Assembly (NCBI GenBank): GCA_026008535.1
Contig: BRKX01000014.1
Coordinates: forward strand, 50,021,006 to 50,085,005
Direction: 5' to 3'
Length of the DNA: 64,000 bases
Source: Perilla frutescens
Taxonomy: Eukaryota > Streptophyta > Magnoliopsida > Lamiales > Lamiaceae
In this document: positions 1-11,783 of the stretch, piece after piece
Numbering within the stretch: the stretch's first letter is position 1
How the letters are laid out: the number at the start of each line of letters is the position of its first letter
The notes under the pieces: generated by a model
Databases searched by the model: none
Seen by the model: the letters and a program-made list of their open reading frames with translations, nothing else
Told to the model about the DNA's origin: nothing
Position numbers and translations under genes: made by a program

Positions 1-333
1 ACGTACAAAATAAGGTAGGGGAAAAAATTATGATACATAGATTTATATAGACATCAAACATAAATGGCTAACTTGCTGTAATTTGAATTCAAATTCTGAT
101 TCTAAAACGTGCTAAAAGTAAAAAAAATATACATATATGACATTGGGCATTAATTGCTACAACTATATATTGTATTAAAATCTAGAAAATTGTGATATGC
201 ATGTGCAATGATGTACCTCGAGGTTTCATATATTATATCAAAATCTACAAAATTGTGTTGTCTATGTCCATGTGCATGGGATCATTGGGTAGGTTAGCAA
301 CAGTGCAGACGTATCTATTTTAGTATAGTATAG

Positions 334-398
<65 letters not shown>

Positions 399-472
399 GG
401 AGAGAGGGATTTTCTATAGTTTCTCACATTTTGCTATGGTTATATAGGCATGGAATTTAGCGTAACACTTCG
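1..472. repeat. AT-rich intergenic DNA with repeat units A and B and a (TA)n(GA)n microsatellite
   Basis: No gene is visible. A TA run followed by a GA run lies at about 343-400. Two segments, A (about 165-250) and B (about 305-440), recur at about 3530-3790 on the other side of the MITE, so this is part of an older local tandem repeat. Confidence 0.6.
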
Positions 473-3400
473 TGTTACATTTTCAAATTACGAATTTTTC
501 TTATATTTTTTTTCTTCAATTTTATATTTTTGTGATTTAGTTTTGTAATACCCTAAAAACATTTAGTTGGACTTAGTTAAGGTTTGGGCCAAATCAATTG
601 AATTTAAAAGAATGTATTAGTAATGGGCCAATCTAGGCTAATGGGCTGTTTTCGAAAAATGGTTGAGCAGGCCCAGAAAAAAAAAAGGTAACGGGCCTTT
701 TAGCCCAACCTCATTAAATATAAATACATGTTTTAATTCAAAAAAAATGATCACTCTTCTTCTTCACTCCAAAGGTGATTCCTCTTCTCTTCTTCTTCTT
801 CTTCTTCCATCTTCTAAGCGATTTCCGGCATGGTGGCCGGAGGCGGAGCACCGCCGCCGGACCACCACCCGCCGCCGCCGGAAAATTTAATTCCGGTCAA
901 AATTTCACCAAAAACCCATTTTCCAACTCCTTTATACTTTTTAATTACTTTGGGACAAGTTTGGTGAGGAGATGAAGGCTGTAATGGCCGGAAAAAGGCC
1001 ACCAAGGCCGCAAGTCGGTGTTTTTCCGGCGATTTTTTCCAGTGGCCGGATCCAACATGCAAGCACACCAATATACTCCCCTTCTCTTCATCTATCCTTT
1101 TCTATATTTTATTTTAAAATCTATAGTGTTTTGAAGGTCAAAAATCAAGTCTAAACCTAAAGTATCACAATGGTTGGAAATACCCATAATTCTCCTTTGT
1201 ATTTTGGTTTCATGATTGTTGGGATGTTTATTTCATAGAGAAAACTGTTTTTACATAAACTTAAATACATAAGAGTTGATGCATGTGTAAAAATGGTGAA
1301 AGAAAATATAGAGTTGAAGGTGTATGTGTGTTGCAGACGATAACATTGGCAAAAAGAAGAGGGGATTTGGGAAAAAAATATGGTTGATAAATTTTTCATT
1401 CTCGACAGTAGAGAGATAAAGCAGCAGTTTATTTTGGAATTTTTAATACATGTAAATACATATATGTTTGAGTGTATGAGAGTGAATTGCATAAAGATAA
1501 GTGTTTACAATATTGTTTTTATTTTCAAATCTAGTAATCTGTCTATTTAAATTAAAAGTGACCATTTGACTTGGCTACTTTGTGAAAGTGTGTGAACGTG
1601 TATTGAGAGAGAGAAAAGGGGACATTTATTTTGTTTGTTTTCTTTCCCAAAGTATGAACCAGAGGAGAGAGAAAGTATTGATTGGATTTAAAAGGGGTGA
1701 TGTGTATACATACATATATATATGTGTGCGCGCGCGCGCGCGTGTGTTCCCATGAAGAGAGAGAGGAATGACGTTGAATTTGTTTTATAATTATTGAAAG
1801 ATTGTACTTTGGGTTGGTGTGTATTCCAGTTTCCAAAATAAAAGAGGATGAGAGAGAAAGACCTTGATATTAAATTATCACTATTGATGTATGTATAGAA
1901 AGAGAAATGTTGGGTTGACTTGGAAATTAAAAGTGTTGGTGTGTGTGTGACGTGAAATTTTTTTAAAGAAAAGAGGGAAGAAAATTGTTCTTTATTAATT
2001 GTTAAGTACGGTAATTAAGCAATGTGTACATTCTGATTAGGGTGTATGCTGTTATCTTTGTGCTTTTGTTAATTATCTTTTCTTTTTGGTTTAAATTTTC
2101 TAAAACAGAAAGTAAAATATTATGGAATTAAAATTATTAAATTTATTTTAAAACAACTACTTAACTATGGAGTAAATTAAACTAATTTCCTAAGGATCGA
2201 TTTCTAAAATATTTTAGTATCAATTAAAATTACAAATGGATCTACTGGATTATTTTAAATCCATTTAACACTTCAAGTATACCGTTTCGACCCAAAAGTT
2301 TCGAGAGCTTGTTCCCTAGGCCCAAGCTTATCTTATGTTATAAACTAAGGCCCAGCATGGTGTTAATAGGATTTATTATTCTGTAGGCCCAAACCCGAGA
2401 CCTCAGGCGTAGGAGGATCGTCAGGATAGTTGACTAAAGCTTCAGCTATATACTAGCTACAAGGTGGGTTTTGCTACCAAAACCTATACAAACATGTTTT
2501 AAATACTTTCGTCCATGCTAAAATGAATTGAGTTTTTGCTCAACATGAATATAATGTTTTCGCTCTTCGTGGATATGATTTGACCTGCATGATGAATTCA
2601 GGCATTGTCAATTCTATTGAAATATAGTTATGTGATCACATAGGGTCTGTCTCCACACATGATTAATTGAGCGCATTGATCTCAAATGAATGATAAATTG
2701 TTTGGCCACATGAGATGAAAAATGTTTATATGTGCTTGGACAAACATGATAAGCATGCCCACTGAGTGTTTTTTGGCACTCAGCCCACGTTTTTAAAATA
2801 TTTTTCAGGTACGAAGTGATAGAGGCTGCTGACGTGGACACATGGTTTTTGTTTTATTTTGGACTGTGTCGTTATTATGTCGTTTGAATTATGAATATTG
2901 ATTATGGTCAATATTGGAACGTGTTATGCTTCCGCTACTATTTTGGTTTATATTATAATATTCTAAAACTCTTATTTTATTCCGCCGCTATTTTGGACTT
3001 TGAAAGTAGTAGACTGTCAACGTTGACTAGTCTTGAATTGAACTTGCATGTGATTAACTGTTTGAATAGTCTTCTCGAGTCGTGATTGGTTGTTTGAATA
3101 GTCTTCTCGAGTCGTGATTGGTTGGTTTTAAAATTTGAGAATACTTATTTTATAAATATTTCTTCTAAATACATAATTTTTGTAAAAGTAGGAATTCTAT
3201 TTTAACCCTTTGTTAGCATCTTAATTCTCCGGAATTGGGGTGTTACAAGTTTAATTTTATGATTATTTTTAGGGTTCACCCCAACCAATAAGGGTTTATA
3301 ATTATTTTTTAATATTTAATTTTCAATTAATAATTCAATTATTATGGTTGATTTTTTTCAAAATTATATTTTATAATTTTTTAATTTATTTTTTTTTTGT

Positions 3401-3515
3401 TGATAAATATTGAATATGATTATTTATATAATAACTAATTTTTATTTTATAATACATATTATTAAAATCATAAATTTGATAATATAACACGGAGTGAAAC
3501 ACGAAAAAGTGTAAT
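473..3515 (-). mobile_element. AT-rich MITE (family 'A'), split by a solo LTR
   Basis: The two halves are 473-543 and 3248-3515. Joined, they read as the reverse complement of the element at 39002-39336, including the diagnostic core GGGTTCACCCC and the end next to GGAGTGAAACACG. The termini resemble TGTTACA...TGTAATA. Related copies lie at about 35815-36140 and, partially, 35510-35620. It has no coding capacity. The superfamily is not clear from the ends. Confidence 0.7.
544..3247 (+). mobile_element. Solo LTR of an LTR retrotransposon (probably Ty3/gypsy), perfect 5-bp TSD
   Basis: The insert begins TGTAATACCC and ends GGGTGTTACA, the complementary TG...CA termini of a retrotransposon LTR. 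It is flanked by a perfect duplication AGTTT (539-543 and 3248-3252). It is 2,704 bp long and contains no gag or pol, which is what LTR-LTR recombination leaves. A second, oppositely oriented copy lies at about 22122-29336; the shared stretch around 2590-2830 matches 22500-22925 reversed. Gypsy assignment is inferred only from LTR length and terminal motif. It carries a CT-rich tract, a (GC)n run at about 1727-1742 and many short spurious ORFs. Confidence 0.8.
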
Positions 3516-3529
3516 AGGAAATTTTAACC

Positions 3530-3790
3530 CGATTATATATTGTATTAAATTCTAGAAATTTGTGTTTCAAAATATATATATATATAGAAAATTGTAATAT
3601 GCGGTTACAAACGTATCTATTTTAGTATAGTATATATATAGATTTTCTATTGTTGCCCACGTTTTGCTTCGGATATATATTGTATTAAAATCCAGAAAAT
3701 TGTGTTTCAATAATATGTATATAGAAAATTGTGCTATGCATGTGTAATGGTGAACCTCAAGGTTTTATATATTATATAAAAATCTAAAAA
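3530..3790. repeat. Repeat units A-B-A matching 165-440
   Basis: Segments starting TATATTGTATTAAA with AGAAAATTGTG, and the separate segment CGTATCTATTTTAGTATAG, alternate here and also upstream of the MITE. The order across the window is A-B-[MITE plus LTR]-A-B-A, i.e. a decayed tandem array interrupted by a transposon. Confidence 0.6.
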
Positions 3791-4094
3791 AATAAAGCAA
3801 TACAATATCTTTAAGATTCGGAACTGACAAATGTCAACTAGTAATAAGCATAGGCAAAACTTAATACCAAACACCTCTGTATATATGCATGTAAGAATTG
3901 AGGAGTTCTTTATAAAATTTGAATTTTAAAATTTAAAATGTCATCACCCACTGTAATATGGATTTGCAAAATCTTATGACAATTGAATTTTTTTATAGAG
4001 AAACTTTTATGACCACTTGAACTTTTATTGAGATTATTGGGGATGGCCTTAATTAATCATTAATCCGTTTTAAATATAGAATTGAATTATGTTA

Positions 4095-4105
4095 TCTATA
4101 TATAG
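4095..4105 (+). promoter_or_regulatory. Likely TATA box of the PPO locus
   Basis: TCTATATATAG lies about 65 bp before the PPO start codon at 4169, a usual spacing for a plant TATA box with a short leader. From 3791 to here no other feature was recognised. Confidence 0.45.
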
Positions 4106-4168
4106 CCAGGTCCAGGAGAAGATCGAGAATATAGACAAGTAATTACATAAACAGAAATCAAGAATTTT

Positions 4169-5769
4169 ATGGGTTCCCTTCAATTTCTTCTTCCGTCCAT
4201 TTCCCCAATAAGCTCAAGGAGGAATCCATATGGCCGTCGTGGATTGGTGGTGTCATGCGAAGGTGGTGGAATTGACCGGAGAAACCTGCTGATGGGCTTG
4301 GGTGGTCTGTACGGCGCCGGCAACCTCATCTCCTCCGCCGATCCCAATGCCGTCGCCAGTCCGATTCCGGCTCCTGATTTCACGAAGAAATGCGGCGTCA
4401 CCACACTTAGTAAGCCAGGGGGGAGAAAGGTGGAGCTCTCTGGTCCTGAAGATTTCTGCTGCGCCCCCCTCTCGGAGAACGGAATCAAGCCCTTCGTGCT
4501 CCCGACTGTAGTGAACATGCGCCGGAGAAAGGCGGCGCACAGTCTGGACAATGCACACTCCATAGCCCAGTAAAAGAAAGGCATCGGCCTGATGAAGGAG
4601 CTCGACAAAAAAGACCCCATGGACCCCCGCGGCTTCAAACAGCAAGCCATGATCCACTGCGCTTACTGCAACGAGGCCTACGACGACGACAGTGAGGCCG
4701 GCCTGCTCCACGATCGGAAAATCTCCGTCCACGGCTCGTGGCTCTTCTTCCCCTTCCACCGCTGGTACCTGTATTTCTTCGAGAGGATCCTCGGGGATCT
4801 CCTCGACGACTCCGACTTCGCCTTGCCCTACTGGAACTGGGACCACCCTGCTGGCATGACCATGCCCCCCATGTTCGAGACGAAAAAACTCTCGCCGCTG
4901 TACGGTGAAAACCGCGACCAAAAGCTCATCCCCCCAGCCATCCTCAACCTCGCATCCAAAGAGGACAATGGCATAACCGACGAGCAGAAGATTAATAATA
5001 ATCTGAGCATGATCCACAGCGAAATGATCGGCGGAGTCAGATACCCCATCGACTTCATGGGGCAGCCTTACAGAGCTGGGGACAATTTCCCCTCTCCTAT
5101 GAGGGGAGGGACGTCGGAGCGGGGGTCCCACACCGGTGTCCATAGGTGGGTCGGAAACCCCAAAAACGAACACAACGAGGACTTGGGGAGCTTCCACTCC
5201 GCCGGCAGGGACCCTCTGTTCTACTGCCACCATGCTAATGTCGACCGGATGTGGACCATATGGAAGAATCAGCTGGACACTAGTGTCCCCAGAAACATCA
5301 ACGACCCCGATTTCTTGAACTCTTCCTTCCTGTTCTACGACGAGAAGCGGCAGCTGAGGAGCGTCACCGTCGCCGACTGTTTGGACAACACTAAATTAGG
5401 GTACGTCTATGAGAAAAGCGACACCAGCCACTGGGAGAATATCTCTCTGAAGAGGGAGGGGCCTAGAGCCGACTTCGAGGAGCTATCCAAACTCGCAGAG
5501 AAAGATGTGACCTACCCTATCACCCTCCACGACACTTTGAGAACATCATCGTCGATCCCACGAAGGACATTACCTTTCATGTGTTCGTCAATAATGACGA
5601 CGAGAATTTGCTGACACTGGACAGGGCGGAGTACGCCGGAATGTCCTCGCAGCTGGCGTCTAATGGATCTCACACCGAAGAACATGTAACGCTCGGATTC
5701 AGCTTGAAGGAACTGTACGACAACATTAAAATCGGAGACGAAGACGACAAGGAACTGCGAATTGAGTGA
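4169..5769 (+). pseudogene. PPO: Polyphenol oxidase (catechol oxidase) pseudogene, intronless
   Basis: The family is a dicopper enzyme of the thylakoid lumen that oxidises o-diphenols to quinones. Visible in order: a plastid-type leader, a twin-Arg thylakoid transfer stretch (DRRNLLMGLGGL, about residues 31-45), the mature start around SPIPAPDF, CuA ligands in IHCAYC and in HGSWLFFPFHRW, CuB ligands in HTGVH and the FYCHHANVDRMW helix, the DWL-type segment (DFLNSSFLFYDE) and a KFDV-type C-terminal domain. The frame is closed twice. A TAA at 4571-4573 replaces the residue before KKGIGLMKEL, where the family usually has Tyr. A single-base loss in the T run at about 5536-5538 moves the reading into another frame, where the KFDV domain continues to 5769. 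All copper ligands that I can see are intact, so inactivation looks recent. A sequencing error is possible for each lesion, less so for both. The C terminus is shorter than usual and a CACTA fragment begins 140 bp later. Confidence 0.9.
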
Positions 5770-5910
5770 GAATTTGTCGATTTCTGTTGTCATGGCGTCG
5801 ATTCTAGCCATACTCAAGAGCTGCGACGATCACACAATGAGCACTTTGGAATTCTCCTATGTGCGCTTCTACATCAGTGACATAATCTCCAGGCTCAAAA
5901 TCACAGCATC

Positions 5911-6740
5911 CACGACAAAGAATCCGCATTTAAGCGACATATTCTGTCGCTAAGCATAAAAAATTCGTTCTTAAATCATTTTAACGACGACCCCAGTCCG
6001 TCGTTAATAATCTCGTTGTTAGTCATTTTAAAGACAAAATTAACGATGGAAAAAGGAAAATCCATCGCTAATTTATTGTCAAATTCTATCTTTAGAAAAA
6101 TAAAAAAATTATCGATGGATTAGCGACGCAATTTTTTTGTCATTAAAAAAATGAGCTGAGTCGTGAGCCGAGTCAAATTAAGGAGCAGCTTGAGCAAAGC
6201 CGCGCAGAGCCAGAGGATTAAATCGTGGAATTTTCGTACGTGGACGAGATTCAAACCCACGACCTCTCGAATAGTCCTCTAACCATGTGGGCTAATGAAC
6301 ATTTATGTTAAAATATAAAATAATATATATACACACGAAATCTATTTTGATTGAATTTTTATTTCTAAATTAAATTATATATCATTCATTTATTTAAATA
6401 TCTATTATAATTTTTAATAGTATATGTTTATTATAAAATATAATATTATATCATTATTTAATACTAGATTATTTTAATTAAATTTCTCAAATATTAAATA
6501 TTTATAATTAATAATATTTTTTAAAATAAAATTAAAGTGATAAAAATTATTAAAATAAAAAAATTATAAAAAAAAAGACATTATTAGTTATTTAAAAATA
6601 AAAAATATTAAAAAATAATATAAAATAATTATAAAATTATAAAATAAAATAAATTTGAAAAATTAAAATAAATAAATATATTAAAAAATTATATTCGTAA
6701 TTAATTAGTAATTGAAAAATAAAAAATAGTATAAAATAGT
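5911..6740 (+). mobile_element. Truncated CACTA-type element behind PPO
   Basis: It begins CACGACAAAGAATCC, close to the CACGACAAGAATTTTG end of the complete element at 18106-19249, and is followed by the same kind of subterminal repeats (GTCGCTAA, AACGACG, CCGTCGTTAA). A tRNA-like segment (about 6233-6293) and the AT-rich interior after it match the 18106 copy in the same order and orientation. I could not find the opposite terminus, so the right border is approximate. Confidence 0.6.
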
Positions 6741-8413
6741 AATTAGCAAAAGCTTGTGGAGTGGTGCATGCAGGCGTGATTGCGTTGTTGATTAGAGTTT
6801 TGCAGTGTGAGAGTGAGTTGAGCAAGGAATTTGCTGCAAGATTTTTTTTTCTTTTTCTTTGTTCGATGAAAGTTATCTAGAATTGGGATAATGTCTAACT
6901 GGTATCTGTGACTGCTCTTTTAAAGATTTACAATAGTGATGGTCAAAATGTTGAAAAAATTTGTTGGAATCGAAGAAATTAAGAGATTCTTGGGCGAAGA
7001 TGGGCGATTTCTGGACTGATTGAGCTTGATAGTAATAAAGATAAGGCTGCAGAAATTCATTCTGTTGATTTGTTGCAAATTATGGCTTAGAGACTAGGCA
7101 CAAATCAATCTCTCTTTCTCTCTGCAAAATGATTTGAGCTCTCTCTCTCGGTCATCTATCTCTGCAAATTGATCTAAGTTTCTTCCAATTTTTTGATTGT
7201 TTGAAGTTTGAGTAGTATGTTGTATGATCTGATAGCTAGTTTGATTTACTCATTTATGATCGGCGGCAGAATGTCACCGGAAAAGAGAGAAAGAAGTTAT
7301 TTAGAGAGTTGATTTGCATTTTGGTACTTGTTTCTCTTGGAAAAAGGAGGGTCCTTTTGAAAATTAACCATATCTCTTTTTAAGGACTTATATTTTTATA
7401 ATGTGACAATATGGCCTTTTAGCCATGCAAAACTTTTTAAAAAAAATTTTAGCCACTAATGTTAAAATATTATTTTTTTAGCCACATTTACTATACTACC
7501 CTTATTTATATTAAAAAATAATGCTAAAAATTAAAATTAAATACTCTCTCTCTCTCCAAAACACACTCTATCTTCTAAAACTAAATCTACAACTCACCTA
7601 TTCTCGTCCTCTTTCTCTCTTTCTTGTACCAAATATGCAAATCCACCACCACCACCACCAACACCACCGTTGAATCTGTAACCGTCACCGGCGTCCGTGG
7701 AGCCTGCAATCATCGTCCCCGTCCTGGGGTTGATTCTCATTGTCATCCATCTGCCAACAAAGATCACATCAAGTGGTATCAAAGTTTCGACTTTATATCA
7801 GGTTCCAAATTATCTACTTTTAATTTTTTTTTCTGAATTGTAGTTCTCGCGCAGTTAATAAAAAAAAAGGAGTTTTTTAGCGAGAAAAATTTTTGTTGTT
7901 TCGTTGATTCTAGTATTGATATTTGGGTTTTCTTAGATTTACTTGCATTTGGTGGTATTTAAACATTTTCCCTACCCAGTGAGCACATTCGTCTCACCAA
8001 GTAGCGATCAAAGGGATTGTAGCTTCGTAGTCGTTCACGTCTTACGATATTTCTTTAACTTCTAACCACATGTTCATCATTTGGGAAATATGCATCTTTA
8101 AATGGTGCTCAGGATTTCGTCTATAAGGCTTAATTGGACTTACGATCTATGAGATGTTCTATTAGCAAAACTATGGTTCACAAAAAGTTAACAAATAGTT
8201 TCCTAAAGTTCTTATCTTCTATAGTAAAACACTTAAGTTCTAGAATCATTTTAGAGTTCATACTAATGGGTAAGGACTTAAAAACATACTATCTAGTTAT
8301 TTGTTCATCTATGTTGATGTTCAAGTGCAGATTTACACATGCTCATTATATCCTTCAAAATAAATTTATTTCGTAACTATTTCGTTCTCTTTAAATATAT
8401 ATATATATATATA
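6741..8413. other. Intergenic DNA without a recognisable gene
   Basis: The sequence is AT-rich, with a CT-rich tract near 7540-7625 and a CAC/ACC repeat at about 7641-7668. Short ORFs at 7594-7836 and 8134-8376 are low-complexity or lack any family similarity that I can see. It ends in a (TA)n run at about 8394-8412, which borders the large inverted-repeat element. Confidence 0.5.
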
Positions 8414-9798
8414 GGTTGGTTATAATAGAGACTACTATCTATGTGAGAAATAGGGACAAATCTGAACTATACAAATATTAAGGATGGATGAGTGAGATTA
8501 AATGCTGAAAAATAGGATAAATCTAATATAATCTAATTAATAATTTGAGTAGGGGTTAAAATGTATTTTAATGTATAATTTTATATGGAAACATACAATT
8601 AAATTGGAGGAAGATACAATTTGTATTGAAATTAATTATATCTATCCATATTTGAAATTCAAAACAATCCCTAACACCAATCTAAAGCAAAACCTGATGA
8701 TTCTCTCCCCAAAAAGAACGGCGCCGACTGCTACTTCAGAAGAAGAGAAACGACGATTGGGTTCTGATTTTTAGCAAGTTTGACAGCAAATTCTGAAGTT
8801 TTACAACATCATTCAAGATTGAAAGAAGTTTGACGATTTCACTCCCAAATAATCGACCGGTGCTACTATAGAACACGTTGATTGCGGATTTTGTACTGTG
8901 AATACTACACCAATGTTTTTCGAAGACTGTGAAAGGAGGTTGTTGAGTAAGCGGCGACAGCGATCGAGAAAATAACATGACTTGAACACAAACAGAAGAT
9001 GTTGAGATTGAAACAAGTTAATTCTACCCATTCGATTTGGATATTGTCGATTTATTTGATAAGATTGTGTTGGTGTTTATTATGAATTAATATCTACTTT
9101 ACTTATTATTTCGTGTTGCCGTAAATTTTTATTCCGATTTGGGCTCTTGATTTTTTATATCAACAAAATCATTAATGATGTGATAATATATAGAGTATGT
9201 TTAATGCTTAATTATAGTGAACTTGGTGCTTCATATGATGATGATTGTAAACAATTAATGTTAAAGTTTTGAATGCCTAAAAATATCTAAATATTATTGA
9301 AATTGTCGAGAAGTTGTGCAATGCTTCATTATAATGTTTATGGTGCTAAATAGCAAATACAATTATTAAAATATTTTATGTTTGATAATGATGTAATAAT
9401 TGATAAACCATATTTGATGCTAAAGAACATGGAATGTGGTGCTAGATATCATTAAGACAAAATTATTCCTAAGAATATTAATTTTATTTTATCATATAAT
9501 GCTTCGTTATAATATTTGTAATGCTAAATAAGAGTGATTCGTCTATATGTTATTTTATTTATAGTGTGGTCATACTGACATTCAAATTGAACATTCATGC
9601 AGGGGAGATTGCCAGTAAGACTCACTCCATCTTCACGGTTGTTTGTATATGAAAATTATAGTTTATTGTTAGTGATTTGTTGAAGGGTGTTGCATGTATA
9701 ATGTTAAATATTAAATTGTGCAGTGTATTTTATTTTGGAAGAATAGTGATAGATACATGGGATAAGTTTTTGGATATGTGGTTATTTTTAGTTGATAC

Positions 9799-10153
9799 TG
9801 TTGAAATTTGTTGCCACAAACACTAAAATTAGACACAGATTTGTAATGTCAAACTCAATGTTAAAGACAAATAACACAACATATCTTAACAAAAATATGC
9901 TGGAAATAAAATGCACAAGAATACACGATATAATTTTTAAATCATACACAGCATGTGTATGATTGCTGCAGGGCGAAATTATACTATTAAGAGTACAAAA
10001 TTTTCAAGCTGTCAATGTTGGACGCTAAAGCTCTCAACACCACAGCAACATTACAAGTTCTAATCTAAACTAACACTAAAAAGAACTTAAAAGATATAAA
10101 TTGACATCCCGTCAATTCATATACACAACAACATACAAATTGACATCCCGTCA
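9799..10153 (-). repeat. 3' LTR of the Sirevirus, truncated (355 bp)
   Basis: It aligns by eye with 16879-17233 with roughly 15 differences. It stops abruptly in the motif TTGACATCCCGTCA, where the other LTR continues for almost 800 bp more. The env-like reading frame starts exactly at the break. Confidence 0.85.
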
Positions 10154-11278
10154 GGCCTGATCAACTGTGATGATAGAGGCATTTGATGTGGGGAGCCAAT
10201 TGCACACTGCAAGCTTGTATAACACTGAGTAAAAGAATGTTAACTTGGAAGCAGGCACTTTGTTGAGCCATTTTGGAACCAAACCTCCAGTAATAACATT
10301 CACCACATCATCAATCAAATCCAAAGATGTGATTGTATCCTCATTGCCCAACTCAAGAAACGTGTTAATAACATTAGGAGAAAACTTATAAATTTTATCC
10401 CTAACAAACACAGTTCCAAAACACAGTTTAGAGGGATCTCCCATATCAGAAATAATGTTAGCATAAAATTCATGAATAACATCAGGATCATATGACACTA
10501 GCGACGTAACAGATTTTCATAAACTTCTCTCCTTAAGAAACACATCCATCCCATATTTTTTATAGCTAAGAACATCTATCATTTTCTCAACCTTAAGAGT
10601 TCTCTTAACATAAAGAGCATGGGATTTCTTAGCCTCTTCAGAATAGAAAGTCTTACTGAAGGCTTGCGTGACATCAAGAGGAGAGTTCTATGCCGGAATC
10701 CTCGTCCACAGGCTCAGCAGTAGGATTGACACTCTGTGTGACATTAGCAGGAGGAGAAGTAAGAACTTGTTCCCTAGTGGAGTCGAATTCATCTCTCAGT
10801 GACTTGGAGGCAGCTTTAAACCCTTCCTTCTTCACCTTCTTGGAGGAGACGACCTCAGGTTTGTCAGTATCATCACTGTGAAGTCGCTTCAATTTCCTCG
10901 TTGGTGGAGAAGTCTTCGCCATTTTTGACAAATACTGCAGGTGAGAAGTGGCTTCCGGGTCTATTGGATTCGTGGAATCATCCTAATCGGCTTAGGATTT
11001 AGGATCTCGGTTCCAGGAGGGATAATGAGATTCGGATGAACTCCAACTTCAGTTGGCATCGCCTTTGATGTTGAAGGCTCAGTGACATTCGTTGTAGTTG
11101 GTTCAGCATGAGCAGTTGGTGGAGCAATGTCAGGAGTCTGAGTTGATGTTGCAGAGAGTGGGGGTTGTACTGCAGCAGCCGGTGTTGAGGCTGATGATGG
11201 GGATCCTTTTGAGAGCTCCATCATTTGCTGCAACATCATCATCATGGCTTGTAAATGATTAGGGTTTTGGTCCACCAT
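10151..11278 (-). pseudogene. Sirevirus env-like ORF, broken and truncated
   Basis: Three pieces are legible: 11278-10961 (starts MVDQNPNHLQ, Met/Gln-rich, then Pro/Thr/Ser-rich), 10931-10674 (charged, with SKKVKKEG) and 10498-10151 (contains FGTVFVRDKIYKFSPNVI and VPASKLTFFYSVLYKLAVC, the pattern of the 'putative plant transposon protein' domain). Frames differ between pieces. The last piece ends at the LTR break, so its C terminus has been lost. In Sireviruses a gene at this position has been called envelope-like; its function is unproven. Confidence 0.65.
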
Positions 11279-11339
11279 GGATGAAAAAGGAGAGAGAAAC
11301 GTTTTGGAGAGGCGGAGAAAATGAATCGTTTGGAGAGAG

Positions 11340-11353
11340 AAAAGCGATTCAGA

Positions 11354-11402
<49 letters not shown>
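11340..11402. repeat. (GA)n microsatellite
   Basis: A run of about 20 AG repeats ends in a G run, between the env-like region and the end of pol in the Sirevirus. Confidence 0.9.
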
Positions 11403-11404
<2 letters not shown>

Positions 11405-11783
11405 TTTTTAATTGAAAAAGAGATAAAGACAAACCACTTTATTATTTTAAAATAATAAAAGCGATATCTCTCATTCTCCCTCTCTTATCATATCAAAAAA
11501 TATGCGGATAAGTATATCTGCTTATCAACAAAAATTCAATTATTTATTATTTAAACATTAAATAATAAATAATAAAAAATAAAAAATAAAAAAATAAAAA
11601 ATAAAAAAAAATTCTGAAAATAAATAAAACTAATGTAGATGAGTCATGATTGAATAAATTCTCATGAATTGATTCATAATAAAAAATCATATCATCGTAC
11701 CATGGTTTTTATTAATTTCAGAATTACAGAACCTGATCTCAAAAATCATAACATTGACTTTAACATCAGGATGTCAACATTGA

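Noticed and set aside
4253..5233. 326-codon ORF on the minus strand across PPO
   Set aside because: It is the antisense shadow of a GC-rich coding region; the plus strand has the copper-site motifs.
10690..10881. Plus-strand ORFs within the Sirevirus
   Set aside because: They are reverse-frame shadows of gag, pol and the env-like gene.
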